From Adineta steineri (lineage: Eukaryota > Rotifera > Eurotatoria > Adinetida > Adinetidae), in contig CAJNOI010000007.1 of the NCBI GenBank assembly GCA_905250115.1, positions 1,161,566 through 1,225,565 on the forward strand: DNA of 64,000 nucleotides, written 5' to 3'. The notes beneath the pieces are model-generated. The model did not search any database and was not told the DNA's origin. It saw only the letters and a list, made by a program, of their open reading frames with translations. This document shows, piece by piece, positions 37,380 through 49,872 of the stretch; the stretch's first letter is position 1; the number at the start of each line of letters is the position of its first letter. Made by a program: the position numbers and the translations under genes.

Positions 37380-40300
37380 ATGGAGAGAAGAGATAACCTA
37401 CGCCGTTATCATCCTCTTCGACGATTTCTTATTGAGTTAAATCTTTTCGAAACGAATTTAAATGATGAACAAACGATCAGAATTCAACGATGGTCTACTC
37501 GCGTATATATTATGTTCCTCTTTGCTGCAATGTCCATTTTGCTTGTTTACAATGCATCAGCTGTTAAAATACAACAAATCGAAGTGCGAAGCCCATCTTT
37601 CGAAACATATTTGGAATTGCAAAATACCTACGATACGAACGTCAAATGTCCATGCACTGAAATATCTGTTTCATACCGTTCATTTGCCGAAATAATTCCA
37701 TTTTACCATGAAATATGTTCCAGTACTTTCATTTCACAAAGCTGGATTGATATGCTCTTCAATGATCAGACATTCATGCAATATGTATTAGATTTTCGTG
37801 CAACAGCTAGTAATCAATTTCAGGTTTTACGAGAACTCTGTCAATTCTCACAAGCGTCTATCACTACTGACATTGAGGGATTCTACGATGATGAAATTAT
37901 CTCAGCCTACTTACTGAGTGAGTCTTTATTAAATGCTCAAATGATATCCATTACTACAGCCTTTCGAAAGAGTAGTGTCGCGAATTTCCTTCGTTCTCTT
38001 TCGTTTATACGTAGGTATGTGATGGGAAATCAATTCATGACTGGAATTCAAACCGCTTATATGTCACTACTTTACTCAGAGGACGGACTAAACTGGTATG
38101 GAACGCAGTATACAACTATATTCGAACAACACGGAATTATTGACGATTGTCAGTGCTCTGTAAATGCCAGCTGTAATATGTGGTCTGCCTTCTACAATTA
38201 TACGGATACTGACACGAGTGGGCAATTTAATTGGTCAACATCCACTGTAACTCTCCAAGTAGCAAACTGGTTCGCCGGTTGTTGGCCCTTGGAATCACTC
38301 CTTCTTTCGTCACTCGACAACAGTTTCTTGAATAATCAAAGTGAACTCGATGTCATAGCAGCATATTTCAATTGGTCGTCAAATTCGACGCATACCGCTC
38401 TGAACATACAGAAAGCAACAAATCAAAGCGTCATGTTCAATGATATTCTTGAGACTTTATTCATAGAGAATATCTCAACAGAACTCAACTATTCACTTTA
38501 TTTTGCTCAATGTCGTCCAAAGTCGTGTTTATACTCAATCAATCAACACTCGAGCTTTTTATACATATTTACAGCTCTTCTTGGACTGTATGGAGGTCTA
38601 TCGGTTGTTCTTCGATTACTGACTCCATATGTGGTCGGCTTCATAGTTCGATATTTGACTAAAACACCGCCTCAGCATCCTTCTATTCATATCGGTAAGT
38701 TTAAATTGAGATTATGCATATAAAACTTTCTATTTATATAGAGACAACAACGCAGACATGGAAACAACGAGCACAGACACTAGTAAAACCAATATGGAAT
38801 TCTCTTATTAATCTCAATCTGTTCAAAGCATCACTTCGACAACAACCATCGGATATCAAACAACAACGGTGGACAACACGGATCTATATTACACTACTCA
38901 TTCTTGCTCTTATCGTTTTAACACTTTATGGGATGTTGAGCTTCGAAATAAAACTGATTCAAGTAGAAAAACCTTCATTTAGTACTGTGCAACAATTACA
39001 GACTCAGTCTCAGACCAACTTAATTTCTTCTCTACAATGCTCATGTACAAATTTAACGGTACCCTATGGTCAATTCATTCAATTTCAGCCATTCTATCAT
39101 CAAATATGCTCGAGTGATTTCATATCAGAGCGTTGGATAGATGCTTTCGATGATATAACCTCTGAGCTCCTGCAACAGAATGTGTTTGTCTTGGCCTATG
39201 TTGATTTTTTATTCTCTCAGACGCTATTTGTGCTTCTGAAAGGTCTGTGCAGTTTTTCTAACGAAACAATTGCTAATGCACTGCAGACATTTGAACAAAA
39301 CCAACTAGTCGGTACTCAATTGTTTACAGTGGATGAATTTATAAATCAAATTTCCTCTGTTATCAATAAGTTTGAACTGGAAACAAAACATACCTTTTTA
39401 CACTTTCTTCAACTTCTGCGTAATATTACACATATCAACCAAATTCTATCTGGCACAGGAAGTAATTATATTATTGATATTGCCAGTCCACCTAACTATA
39501 CTACCTCTTTGTCTATCGCGACTTACAATGATGGCAATTCATCCGATATATGTTCGTGTGCAAATGATTCAAGCTGTAAAATGAATTGGGGCTTATTCAC
39601 TGGAAATCCAGCAGTTATCCAAGTATATATTATACCTGAGTTCTATTATACGTGTCAGCCAGTTGAATCACTTTTACAATCAACACTTAAATGTTTCTAC
39701 GACGATCAAGACTGTTTGGACATTATTATCAACTTTTATAATGTATCATCCTTTAACAACTTTACTCGGCTCAATTCTTCTTCACATGCAAGTCGTTTTA
39801 TGAGAAATAGTACAATTGGTTCTCTACTTTCAGAAATGTTTATTGAATCTTGGTCTGAATCTATAAACTATTCATCCTATTTTGCCCAATGTCAACCATC
39901 GTCATGTTCTTATACGATTTCACAACGCAATAGTTTACTCGAAACATTAACAACAATTGTCGGTCTGATTGGTGGACTGTCTGTCTCTCTGCGCATTCTT
40001 GTTCCATTTCTAGTCATGGCATGTATTAGAGTTATTCAGCGCTTGTGTTCACAACATCAACGAACACTAACAGAAGCGAGTAAGAATATCTTTTATTTCT
40101 ATTTTGAGCATCTTTAATGAAATAATTTTTAGCTTCTCCTTTGTCACATGTTGTGAGAGTCGGTACTAAGATTCGAGATTGGTTTAAGAAAGTGAATGTA
40201 TTCGAAGATACAAATCGTACAATCACTATTCAACAACAATGTGTGGCAACACGTGTCTATTTACTTCTTCTCGTCATATCATTATTCATTGTCGTTCTCT

Positions 40301-43300
40301 ACACTTCGCTGATCTATTATTTGAATACATTCACAATAACAAAACCATCTCTTGAACAATATCAACAGTTACAACAACGCTACGGATCAGAGGCCGTTAG
40401 TTGTCCATGTTCTCGACTGTCTATTACGTATTCATCATTTATTACATTGCAATGCGAATTTCATCCAGTGTGTACCAGTCCTTTCACCTCTGACTTATAT
40501 TTACAAGAATTGTTTCAATTATACAATGATTCGGATTCGACATATGCAACAACGAACGCATTCACTCTTCAAGGCACTATTTTTAGTTATTTTCAAGCTC
40601 TTGCTGCCTTGTGCAATTTGGTAAATGATTTTGTCAACGATGCTGAACAACAATATCTTGTTTCCTCCATCATCTCCACCCTCATGATTGACTTCGATCT
40701 ATTCGAGAAAGAGACAAATGCGTCATTCATTGAATTTCAATCAACACTACCAAATTCATTTATAAATTCGCTTCAAATAATACGTGGTCTAACGCAAGGT
40801 AATGGATTCGTCTCCGCGTATTCAACAAACTGGTATTATGTTACCAAGAATATTAATGAAGGGGCTATGCTGTATCTCAAACCACAGTATTATGGCGGTG
40901 ACATGTGTAATTGTGCTACATCGCCAACATGCACTCAATCGTCGACACCTTACATCAAAGGGTATCTTGTTGGTTGTACTCCACTTGAATCACTCCTTCA
41001 AAGTACACTTGAATGTCTTTACGAACAGTCTTGCATTGATCTACTCACTACCTATTTGAATATGTCTTTATCGAACCATCTTGTACCGTTGAACAAAAGC
41101 GAAACTCGTTTTTCTTCAAATGGTACCGTTAACTCTATTGTTCAAGAAATGTTTGTCGAAATGTGTTCATCAAATGTCTCATATAATCAATTTTTCGAAG
41201 AATGTAAACCCGATTATTGTTCAGTGACAATACTCGAACCAGGCAGTTTTATCATTGTTATCACCACGATTTTGGGTCTTTATGGTGGATTGACAACTTT
41301 TCTCAAACTTGTCGTGCCATTTCTTGTCTTTTCAACTTACAAATTAATCAGAAAATATAAGCAAAGAGCACAAGTCGGAGTCCAACAGGTAAACGTGTAT
41401 TTATAAAGTTGTTGGGCTCGATAGAATAAAGAGTCTCGATATAAGAGTAGCTTGGGAGTACGATCAGAGGGATACCAAGATAATTCTATTTTCTATACTT
41501 ACCGACACAATGTAACTGATGCTTATTCTTTAGATTCCAGTGACTTCTTTGGATAATAACACGATATTGGTTGGCAACACCGATCATACTGTACATCTTT
41601 TCATTAAATCCAACCAACATTTACATCTCAATCCAAACTTTCTGGACTCAACTAATGTTTCCAGTGATGCTATTGCCGTAGGATTAGTGTCCACGGCTCC
41701 ACCTATTTCGTATGTCTCTCTTCTTTTAATTTCATTCATAGTTTAGAGTTGTTTTTCTTAGAACAAGTTTCCTTCCATCAAGACAACGCTATCTCAAAAT
41801 CATTGTTAGATTTATACTGTTTACAATTGTAGTAGTCGCCATCATTATTCCATCTGTTTATCTTACTCGACACAAACAGGAAGAGGATCAATCTGCACTA
41901 ACAGGTGAGATCTTCTTTATTATTACTTTTCTGATATTTAAGTTCATTTACGCTTCTTCTCAGAACAAGGAGTCTAAAAATCAAAGACAAAACCGATTTA
42001 GATGCTGGATGCAAAAGTTGATTAGATCAGCTTTTCTAAATCTAATAATAAAAAAAAGTTAACGAAAGATTGTAAATCACTCGAAAATTTGGTATCATTC
42101 TATATAATATGAAAATCATTGAGAATTTCTGTTGCTAATCATATTCGTAGCGTCTAAATGCTCTTGTATGTATCATATCTAATCTTTGTCAAACATATTT
42201 TATTTCTTAGTTCCTTCAACAAGCACAAGCACAAGCACAACAACGAGTGCCATCACAAGTATCACTACCACCAAAATAATCACTACTAGCAGAAACACGA
42301 CAACAAGTACAAGTGCAAATACGACAAGTAGCACGATATTTTCGCCATTAACAGTTTCTACTCCAGCGGGTTCGTATATCAAGACTATGGAATGTAGTTA
42401 TCACTTATAGATCACATCCTCATCCCCAAAAGATAACTTTAGAGATCTTCGAATGATAACGAACGATTTAAAAACAAACGTTATTATAAGTCACTTTGAT
42501 AAAAAAATAATTAGTTATTTTTAAAAGTTGAGTCATTAATGCATAGTAGACTAAGAATTCGTATATATCATCAGTACATGTTGATGATGTACGAAGTTGA
42601 AGAAAATCTTCTTTTGTTTAATCTCTATTTTATTGATTTCTTCTATTAGTTGTATCCTGTACAAATTTGACCTTCGCAGCAACAGCTTCGTATCCAGTTG
42701 GAGCCAAACCTCAGGCGACTGCTATTGGTGATTTCAATGGTGATGGAATACTAGATCTTGTCATTGTCAACAATGATGATAACACTGTGAGCGTGCTCCT
42801 TGGAGTCGGGAGTGGGCTGTTCGGATCACAAACAACATTTCCAACTGGTCTCAAACCAGTATCGGCCGCTGTCGGTGATTTTAATGGTGATGGACGGCTA
42901 GATCTTGCCGTTGTCAACTATGGTGATAACACCATGAGTGTGTTACTTGGAACTGGTAGTGGAAGTTTTGGACCACAGATAATTTATTCAACTGGTTTTT
43001 ACCCGTGCTGGATCGTTGTCAGAGACTTGAATGGTGATGGCCGATTAGATCTTGTTGTTGCTAACAGCTATTCAAGCAATGTGGGTGTATTTATTGGGAT
43101 TGGTAATGGGTTTTTTGGACCACAAACAACATACTCTACCATCGCCATGCCGATCTCCATTGCTATCAACGATTTCAATGGTGATGCTTATCTAGATCTC
43201 GTCGTTATCTCCTCGTATTGGCCCACCATTAGTGTGCTACTTGGGACCGGTACTGGGACTTTCCAATTACAAACAACGTTTTCAACTAATTCTGGATCGT

Positions 43301-43725
43301 ACGTGATCGCTACCGGTGATTTTAACAGCGATAACCAAGTAGATATTGTCGTCGGTAACGGCTACCCCTGGCTGCCCAATTTAGGTGTACTTCTTGGCAA
43401 CGGTGATGGGTCCTTTGGACTATCAACTACGTTTTCTGTAGGCTTTGATTCAGTGCTCGATGGAGTCGCTATTGGTGATCTCAATGGTGATGGTCGATTA
43501 GATCTTGTCGTCTCCAGTTCTTACACCTCAGCAGACAATATTCGTGTGCTCCTTGGAACCGGTAATGGGTCTTTTGTGTTACAAACCCCACTTGCAACTG
43601 AATCTAATTCTGCACCGTATGGAATCGCTATCAGTGATTTAAATAACGATGGTCGACTAGATCTTGCTTTTTGCGATTCGACCGCAGAGAACGTTTTGAG
43701 CATTTTTCTCAATACATGTACATGA
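37380..43725 (+). CDS. Three-module 2-TM protein fused to a TM/Ser-Thr stalk/FG-GAP propeller, 7 exons, 1820 residues (novel architecture)
   Basis: Exons 37380-38694, 38742-40079, 40133-41388, 41534-41709, 41762-41904, 42211-42369 and 42650-43725 agree in phase at all six junctions. Exons 1-3 each encode one ~440-residue module: basic cytosolic start with NLF and QQRW-like motifs, TM1, a large N-glycosylated ectodomain, TM2. Shared marks: an early CPC/CSC pair, a second CQC/CSC/CNC pair, C-x-P-x-E-S-L-L, AQCRPKSC/AQCQPSSC/EECKPDYC and GLYGGLS in TM2. Exon 4 is a cytosolic linker, exon 5 a seventh TM (ILFTIVVVAIIIPSVYL), exon 6 a Ser/Thr stalk. Exon 7 has seven FG-GAP/VCBS repeats with Ca-binding DFNGDGRLDLV-type loops. 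Topology is self-consistent, with ectodomains and propeller outside. I do not recognise the module family; topology recalls DEG/ENaC. Exons 4-7 could be a separate gene, but exon 4 has no ATG. Confidence 0.65.
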
Positions 43726-44998
43726 GAGAGATATCTTAATTCGCATTTTTTTGTTGTTGTTGCTTGATGTTCTAATTTCGCGCTTAATGCTTTCAATATC
43801 TTGTATAATTGCTTTTTATTATTCACTTGCTCATTATTTCAAAAATACAATACATTTATCTTAACATGAATTATTCTTGTATTTTGTAGATAAAACTGAA
43901 TATTGGCTAGACACCGGCAGAGTAGAACAAGGTGATGAAATCAAGAGAACGAAAAACAGTGATATTTATGAAATATCAAGTAATAAATAATGATAGAACT
44001 TGCTGAAAAAAATTAACCTAAATCTGATAAAGAAAGAGATGCACATAGAATTAATCGATATTTCAAAGCAATATCAAACATCAATAAGAGAAAAACTGTA
44101 TTAAATTACTGAAGAAAAAGATATGAAATACTGGTTAATTTCTATATAACTGACAGAGTGTGGGTGCCGATTACATCAAGACATGAATATCGCCCACAAC
44201 CACACCTTCAAGATGTTGACGTCTATTAACTATAGACACATGGATAGATATATTTCTTTTTCTTATATGAGATAGAAGACCAAGGCCTATTTCTATTATG
44301 TCTACAGTAAGAACCAAGGCTAATCTAAAAATGAGGTATCGTGAATATGAAGGGATACAGTCTATTGATACATTAATATTTCTTTTATTTGTTTGTTGTT
44401 TTCTTCTCAATTGTAAAGAAAAAGAAAATGATACTAATATATTAGTAAATATTCTTTGTTTTTCTTCTTGTTCTATTTTTGCATCTTTACTTATTAAAGA
44501 ATTCTTTGATAAGTATATTTTCAACTTAAATCAATCTCGATTTATTGGAAAGATCTTCAAAGTGTTATATGAGCTAGTTTCTGATTTAAAAATGTGGAGA
44601 TGAATGTATAGATGATAATCTTCTACATTTGTTCGTAGAAGATCACACGCTATATTTAGAGCAAGGAATGGCTATCGCTAGGAAATATCCCAACAGGTAA
44701 ATAAAGAAAACGAGATGCGAAAACTCCTATCATAAACAATAATATAAAAGGAGAGACCCATAAAAAAGAATGAAAGAGAAAAATACAATGAGCAGCAAAG
44801 GAAAAAAACAACAAATGCATGAAAAGTCATATGAGAGATGACATATACATATGTAATCGCAGAACGAAAGAAGATATACATATGATGAGACGAAACAAAA
44901 GATGATAACACCATCAAATAAAAAAAATAAAATTGACTCCAAATTCTTCATTTCCTTTTCTAAAAAAATAAAAAGATTGAAATATAAATAATCATTTA
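43726..44998. other. Spacer with weak open frame and telomere-like fragments
   Basis: About 1.27 kb. A 101-codon frame (44298-44603, plus) has two hydrophobic stretches but no homology that I recognise, and its codon pattern is not convincing. An 18-mer ATCAAGACATGAATATC-type string (44174-44191), followed by CCCACA-rich sequence, recurs at 47043-47059. Confidence 0.4.
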
Positions 44999-45940
44999 TT
45001 AAATCTCACTGATATCTTCTTTGAATTCTTGATAAAGTTCGAAAGTTGTCACGAGGAGCTTATCTATTTTTAAGATGTCCTGATCGAGCAATAATAAGTA
45101 TTTGTTCAAGATACATAATTGGTCACTATTATTGCATTCCATAAGTTTTAATTCAGCTTGCTTTTTCAAAATTTGTAATTGTTTCTTTTTATTCAGTTCA
45201 CTGACTAATAAATCCAATGTTGGCTCTATCTACAAACAGAAGCTTTTATATTGTAAATTTAGCGTTTTTTTTTCTTATCTACATATAAAGAACGTTTAGA
45301 ACTGTAATAACTTCATGATGACGATGTGCCATTCAAGAAGAAACAAAATTTTATTTATTGATAACTGGTTAATGATAAAAACAAGTAAAGTTAAAAATTT
45401 ACCCTGAAATAAAAGATTTAGTTTAAAAAACTATTTAATTTAATAAAACATTTTCAGTGGATAAACGTACATACAAGTAAACTTGAGGGTGGGGGTGGGT
45501 GGTGTGGGTGTGGGTGGATGTGGATGGGTGGGGTGTAGGTGTTCATTTCATAAGACACTTACCCACACCCTCATGTGGAGTGTCATCGAAGATGATCGGA
45601 TCATCGTCGTCACCGTCGATGACGATTAAGTCATCATTTTCATTACACATAATGTTGGGAAAAGCAGTAATAAAGTTTGAAAATTCACTAAGTTCCATTT
45701 CGTCCAATAATGATCATTCATTATTTTCATTTATATATTCGTCGAGTAAGTCGGGTGTGGCTGTTGGTATTTTTTGAACTAAAACTGACCAAAAGAAAAG
45801 TATTTATGTTTAATAATAAAAATAAATTAATTTGAAAAAAGTGTAAGAGATAGTGGATATTCAACTTACTTTGCACGAGCGTTTGTATTGTTGAATGTAT
45901 TCGAAAAGTTTATCTGTAGTCTCTATGATCTATAGCAAAA
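44999..45940 (-). pseudogene. Possible decayed coiled-coil gene (exon remnants)
   Basis: Three exon-like pieces lie on the minus strand. 45229-44999 has a TTTGTAG acceptor, encodes a helical segment (LVSELNKKKQLQILKKQAEL) and ends in a stop. About 45770-45560 has an acidic frame (LSEFSNFITAFPNIM) with an in-frame TGA. About 45930-45868 is flanked by good CTATAG and GTAAGT sites and reads TDKLFEYIQQYKRSCK. Phases of the last two do not match without hitting a stop. No ATG is evident. I therefore call a remnant rather than a gene. The pieces are separated by G-rich telomere-like sequence. Confidence 0.3.
45486..45541 (+). repeat. G-rich telomere-like tract (TGTGGG-related), G-quadruplex capable
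   Basis: The plus strand holds at least six runs of three or more Gs within 56 bp, for example GGGTGGGGGTGGGTGG and TGTGGGTGTGGG. TGTGGG is the telomeric unit reported for bdelloids. A short inverted counterpart, TTACCCACACCCTCA, follows at 45558. Confidence 0.6.
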
Positions 45941-46563
45941 GAACAATTATACGTTAGTATTGCTTTCTCCTTACATGACTGTAGTTGATTTAAATGGTAG
46001 TTAATAAATCATGCGGCAACGACATTTTTCAAATATTATAAGCGATAATTATAATCTAAAATGAAAAAATTTAGTTTAAAAAGACATTTAATTCTAAAAT
46101 ATTTTTTCGGTTAATATATATGTATCTAAATAAGTGATTTATCAAGCGGGTGTGGATGAATGAGGAGAAAAAAAGTAACCATACATACTCGTGCATCGAT
46201 ATCTTCACTTACTTCACACCCACATCAGTCAAGATGTTGCCCGTTCTAATAATTTCAATTAAATGTATGCAAAAGACTCATATACTGTTACCAAAAATAT
46301 GAAAGAATACTATTTTTTGCAGTTAGTCTGACGATTATCAATAGAAAAATGGTTGACACGGGCGAAACTACGCTCTATTATATTTCTTCTTATAAAGAAT
46401 CGCATAATTTTCGTTCAAGTTATATACGTATATATTCGCCCATGAAAAGGAGAAAACAATATGAAACGAAAGGAATATAAAGAGAAAAAATAAGAGCAAT
46501 ACGATAAAAACAAAGTATACCATGATATATGGGTGTGATTGTGTTATTTTGATCATCTATAAA

Positions 46564-46590
46564 CCCTCACCCACCCACACCCACACCCTC
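46564..46590 (-). repeat. Interstitial CCCACA telomere-like tract beside direct repeat copy 1
   Basis: CCTCACCCACCCACACCCAC and four more CCCACA-like bases abut the left end of the ~390-bp repeat that starts at 46592. Related short tracts occur at 45558, 47085-47102, 52397 and 53042. Confidence 0.55.
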
Positions 46591-46591
46591 T

Positions 46592-46977
46592 TTGAGCATT
46601 GGTAAAACTATTGCATTGATTCTACTTGTATGCTTTTATTTTTTTAATTTATAAAAAACTGTTTAAAATCAACGTCTTTTGACACAATTTGGTATCAATA
46701 AAATAAAAATATATGATTACTAGAATTCGTTTTGATTTTGATATACCTGATTTCATGTATTGACTCTATTAATGTTATAATAATCAACTCAGAAACCTTC
46801 GTTGCTGATATCATGATTATTAGATTATCATGAAAACTATTTATTAAAGTAAACAACGATCAAGAGATTCCATCGAAGAAATTATGTCAATTTAAATTCG
46901 TCTGCGAAATAATATGGCTGTGAGATGAGTAGATATGCCTCTTGTTATATTCAAATTGATATCAACATCCACACTCT
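46592..46977 (+). repeat. ~390-bp dispersed direct repeat, copy 1
   Basis: Roughly 90% identical by eye to 52671-53058, same orientation, start to start 6079 bp. Shared blocks include TTTAAAATCAACGTCTTTTG, AAAATATATGATTACTAG and GAAATTATGTCAATTTAAAT. It ends in degenerate CATCCACACTC. There is no coding frame. The rest of 45941-47288 carries only CCCACA-like scraps. Confidence 0.8.
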
Positions 46978-47288
46978 AGTAACCGATTATACGGTTGAAT
47001 ATACACATAGCCTTTAGTAGGGTGTGTGTGGGTGTCGAGCATATCAAGACATGAATATCATCCGCAGTCACAGCCACACTTTCACCCATACCCACACCCT
47101 CGTTCATAACTTGCCTGGTGCCCAACACTGAAAGACACATTCTGATAGTCTCATTCGCTCCAGCTTGATCCTTCCATGAAGAATAAATAGTAGACTATCT
47201 TTGAAATGACTCACATTTTTTGCTCACGAGTAAATATTTATTCAGAAAACTTTAAACCTTTGTTCACATTACAAGTATTACCACTTTC

Positions 47289-47663
47289 TCACTTTTTGTT
47301 GTACTGTTCGAAGTAGTGATGTTGCTTCAATTTCCCGCCCTTTAGACCTGCATTGTAGTGCGGTCCTTGATTACCTTGTGGATTCCCATCCTTGTAATCG
47401 ACGGGATTGTCCAGTCGAATCGAGATTTCTTCGCCGTTCGCGTTTTTGAACTCGTACTGTGTGCAGAACTTTCCCTTGTTGTTTGTATCTGGAATTTGCT
47501 CCCGATGCTCTAGAGGCGACTGTGACTCGGCAATACCGTTGTGATGTTTTGCCTTGTTAAAAGCTTCATGTTGGTACTTACTATGCGTGTCTTGTTTGTC
47601 GTTGAAGGTAGGTGGTTGCTTTTTTTCTTGTGATTTGCTGCGACTGCGGTTGTTTTTTGACAT
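47289..47663 (-). CDS. Small basic protein resembling C-terminal domains of bacterial polymorphic toxins, 124 residues
   Basis: Single exon; the start at 47663 gives MSKNNRSRSKSQEKK. A longer start at 47762 adds a hydrophobic leader of doubtful value. The first ~70 residues are polar and low-complexity. The last ~55 (FCTQYEFKNANGEEISIRLD ... GPHYNAGLKGG) have the compact His/Asp/Gly-rich look of small nuclease-like domains at the ends of bacterial Rhs/CdiA-type secreted proteins. That resemblance is from memory of pattern only. Codons are clearly GC-richer than the core genes nearby and there is no intron, both compatible with transfer. No immunity partner is visible. It lies between the two direct-repeat copies. 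Confidence 0.45.
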   Translation of the reverse strand: MSKNNRSRSKSQEKKQPPTFNDKQDTHSKYQHEAFNKAKHHNGIAESQSPLEHREQIPDTNNKGKFCTQYEFKNANGEEISIRLDNPVDYKDGNPQGNQGPHYNAGLKGGKLKQHHYFEQYNKK

Positions 47664-49779
47664 ATTATTATGATTTATGATAGTAGAAATGAAGTGACTC
47701 TGCGCGTCGTCTTCGATTCTTATATACACAGAAGGAAGAAACGAAAGAAAAAAGACTATCACTGGGTTTTTTCCTTTAGATATAAAAAATTCTCTTTTCT
47801 CGTGAGTAAATACATATAGTCATATGAAAGCGATAAAGTGGGGTTATTTTTCGTTATAAGAAATAAACCCACCTATTAGCTACGTTTTTGGAAAGATTTC
47901 TAGCACTACCAAGCTCGCCCTCTTCGACAGAAATGCACCAAAGTGCTGAATTTGATTCCAGGAGAGTGTGAATGTGAGTATAATACATAAATATCATATC
48001 CAGACCCACACACTAGATAATAAATAATACTTTGTTAAATTCAAGCAAAAACTATCCACCAGTTATAAAGCATTCTTTATTTATTAGGGCATACAAAATT
48101 TACGATTATGTATTTTAGAGTCAACTAGTGGCTTTCTAAGGACAACTGAATTTTAAGGTCAGCTCCGACATATATATCATCTTACAAACTAAAACACCAT
48201 TTATATGCTTAGATATCAAACAAAAAATGATTTCCATATACTAGTGTTCTTCTTTGCACTTATTGAACAAAGAATATTAATCAAAAATAAATTGCGCGTG
48301 GTCGGTATTTATTTTCAGAATATATTATTCTTGGTGACTACACTATTTACTTTCATTAACGGTATATCCACGATTTACAGAGTAATCCTCCGAAATTACA
48401 GAATTTTCATAATTATATCTTGGAAAAATGAGAAATTTTATAAAAATATGTTGATCAACAAACAATACAATCTACAAGATGAATGATGCATTGGGTAGTA
48501 AATTATATATCTCCATGAATAGTATTGTTCTTGCTTTTGTGTCACTGAATGAAGAAAATATCTGAATATTCAATTCTTTTTTCAAGTCTGTTCGATAGAA
48601 ACGATGAGAAAAAAAACTTCTGAAAAGATATAGCAAGATAAAACGAAAAATATTCATTTTATTCCTTGTTGCAATTCACTTATTTACACATGCTTCACCT
48701 TCACTGACTGTGTATATACAAGAACGAGAAAAGAAAAGATGGCAACTACAATAATCAGACATAAAAGTTTATTTTGTTCGTTGTCAATGTACTTTTTTGA
48801 TGGTCTCTCGCACACTTTGTATTTATATTTTTAAAGGCATCTAAGAAAAGAATACAATCTTTTGCCATAAATTATTAGCTTTGTTGTCGACAAATTTTCT
48901 TTCTTCAGAATAATTTTTAATTTATAGAAGCCACGTGCATACTCTCGCTAATGGTTTTTTATTTTTATAGTTACGCAAAGAGCGATAAACTATGTCTTCA
49001 ACACATTCCTGCCGATGTTTAAATTGCATAGTCTATGAATACAAGCAAAACAAAGCATGTATACAATCTATTCTTAATATGAGATAAGATGTGTCCACTA
49101 ATTCTGTAATGTACACAAAATAGTTTATAATGCAACGAATCGTTCTCAATACATTTTAATCATAGCATTCTTATAGAAAACACTATTTAACTGAAATACT
49201 ATTAGTAATGTTCTTTTTTATTAAAGTATATTTATCATCAGCACGATTATACTGAAAAATGTGTGATTTATTTCACTTTTTGTCGACTACTATTAAAATT
49301 TGTTAAATACATGAAAAACAGCTGTATTTGAAATGCAAGGTTAGTGTTAATACTGTAATTTGTAATGTAAAAATATCCATCAATGTGATTTTTCTTCTGG
49401 TTGATTGATCCAGTCTCTATACAATGGTTAATATACAATTGTAGCCAACCTCACTGACGAAATAACAAGATGCTAAATGGCAGAGAGAGAAAAAAAAACT
49501 CGCTAAAGAAGTGTCATCTACAAAGTAACATACTGAAATAATTGCGCAGACGTAAATAAGAGAAAGTTGGAAAGAAAAACAATCAATTAAAATGCCTAGT
49601 TGCCTTTTTTATGTATTGTGTGTTCGGATTTGGTGAATTTCTCTCTCTCTCTGTCTCTGTTACTTTCAGCATAGTGTGTTTTTAATAATAACTATGTAGC
49701 GAGGTTGCCTTTTTATGTCAACAAAATAATACAAACATTGTGTGTCGCGAAAAAATCGAGAAAAAAACAAATCGCTGCC
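47664..49779. other. Long gene-poor spacer
   Basis: About 2.1 kb, AT-rich. Only short random open frames are seen (48205-48486 plus is the longest). A (CT)n microsatellite lies at about 49640-49660. The stretch ends in the promoter of the ART-TPR gene. Confidence 0.4.
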
Positions 49780-49787
49780 TATATAAA
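49780..49787 (+). promoter_or_regulatory. TATA-box candidate of the ART-TPR gene
   Basis: TATATAAA 86 bp upstream of the ATG at 49873, in a GC-richer local context. No splice-acceptor-like AG adjoins this ATG, unlike several core genes in the window. Confidence 0.45.
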
Positions 49788-49872
49788 CTGATGCTGTAAT
49801 CTCTGTTGTTACTCAAATCACCATACTCTTTTATAAGTTCACATTCATCGTCAAATCGCAACTCATATCAAT

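Noticed and set aside
44298..44603. 101-codon plus-strand open frame with two hydrophobic stretches
   Set aside because: No recognisable motif, no splice context, and composition like random AT-rich DNA; left as unassigned.
48205..48486. 93-codon open frame rich in Ile/Phe/Asn
   Set aside because: Typical of chance frames in AT-rich sequence; no domain, no upstream signals.
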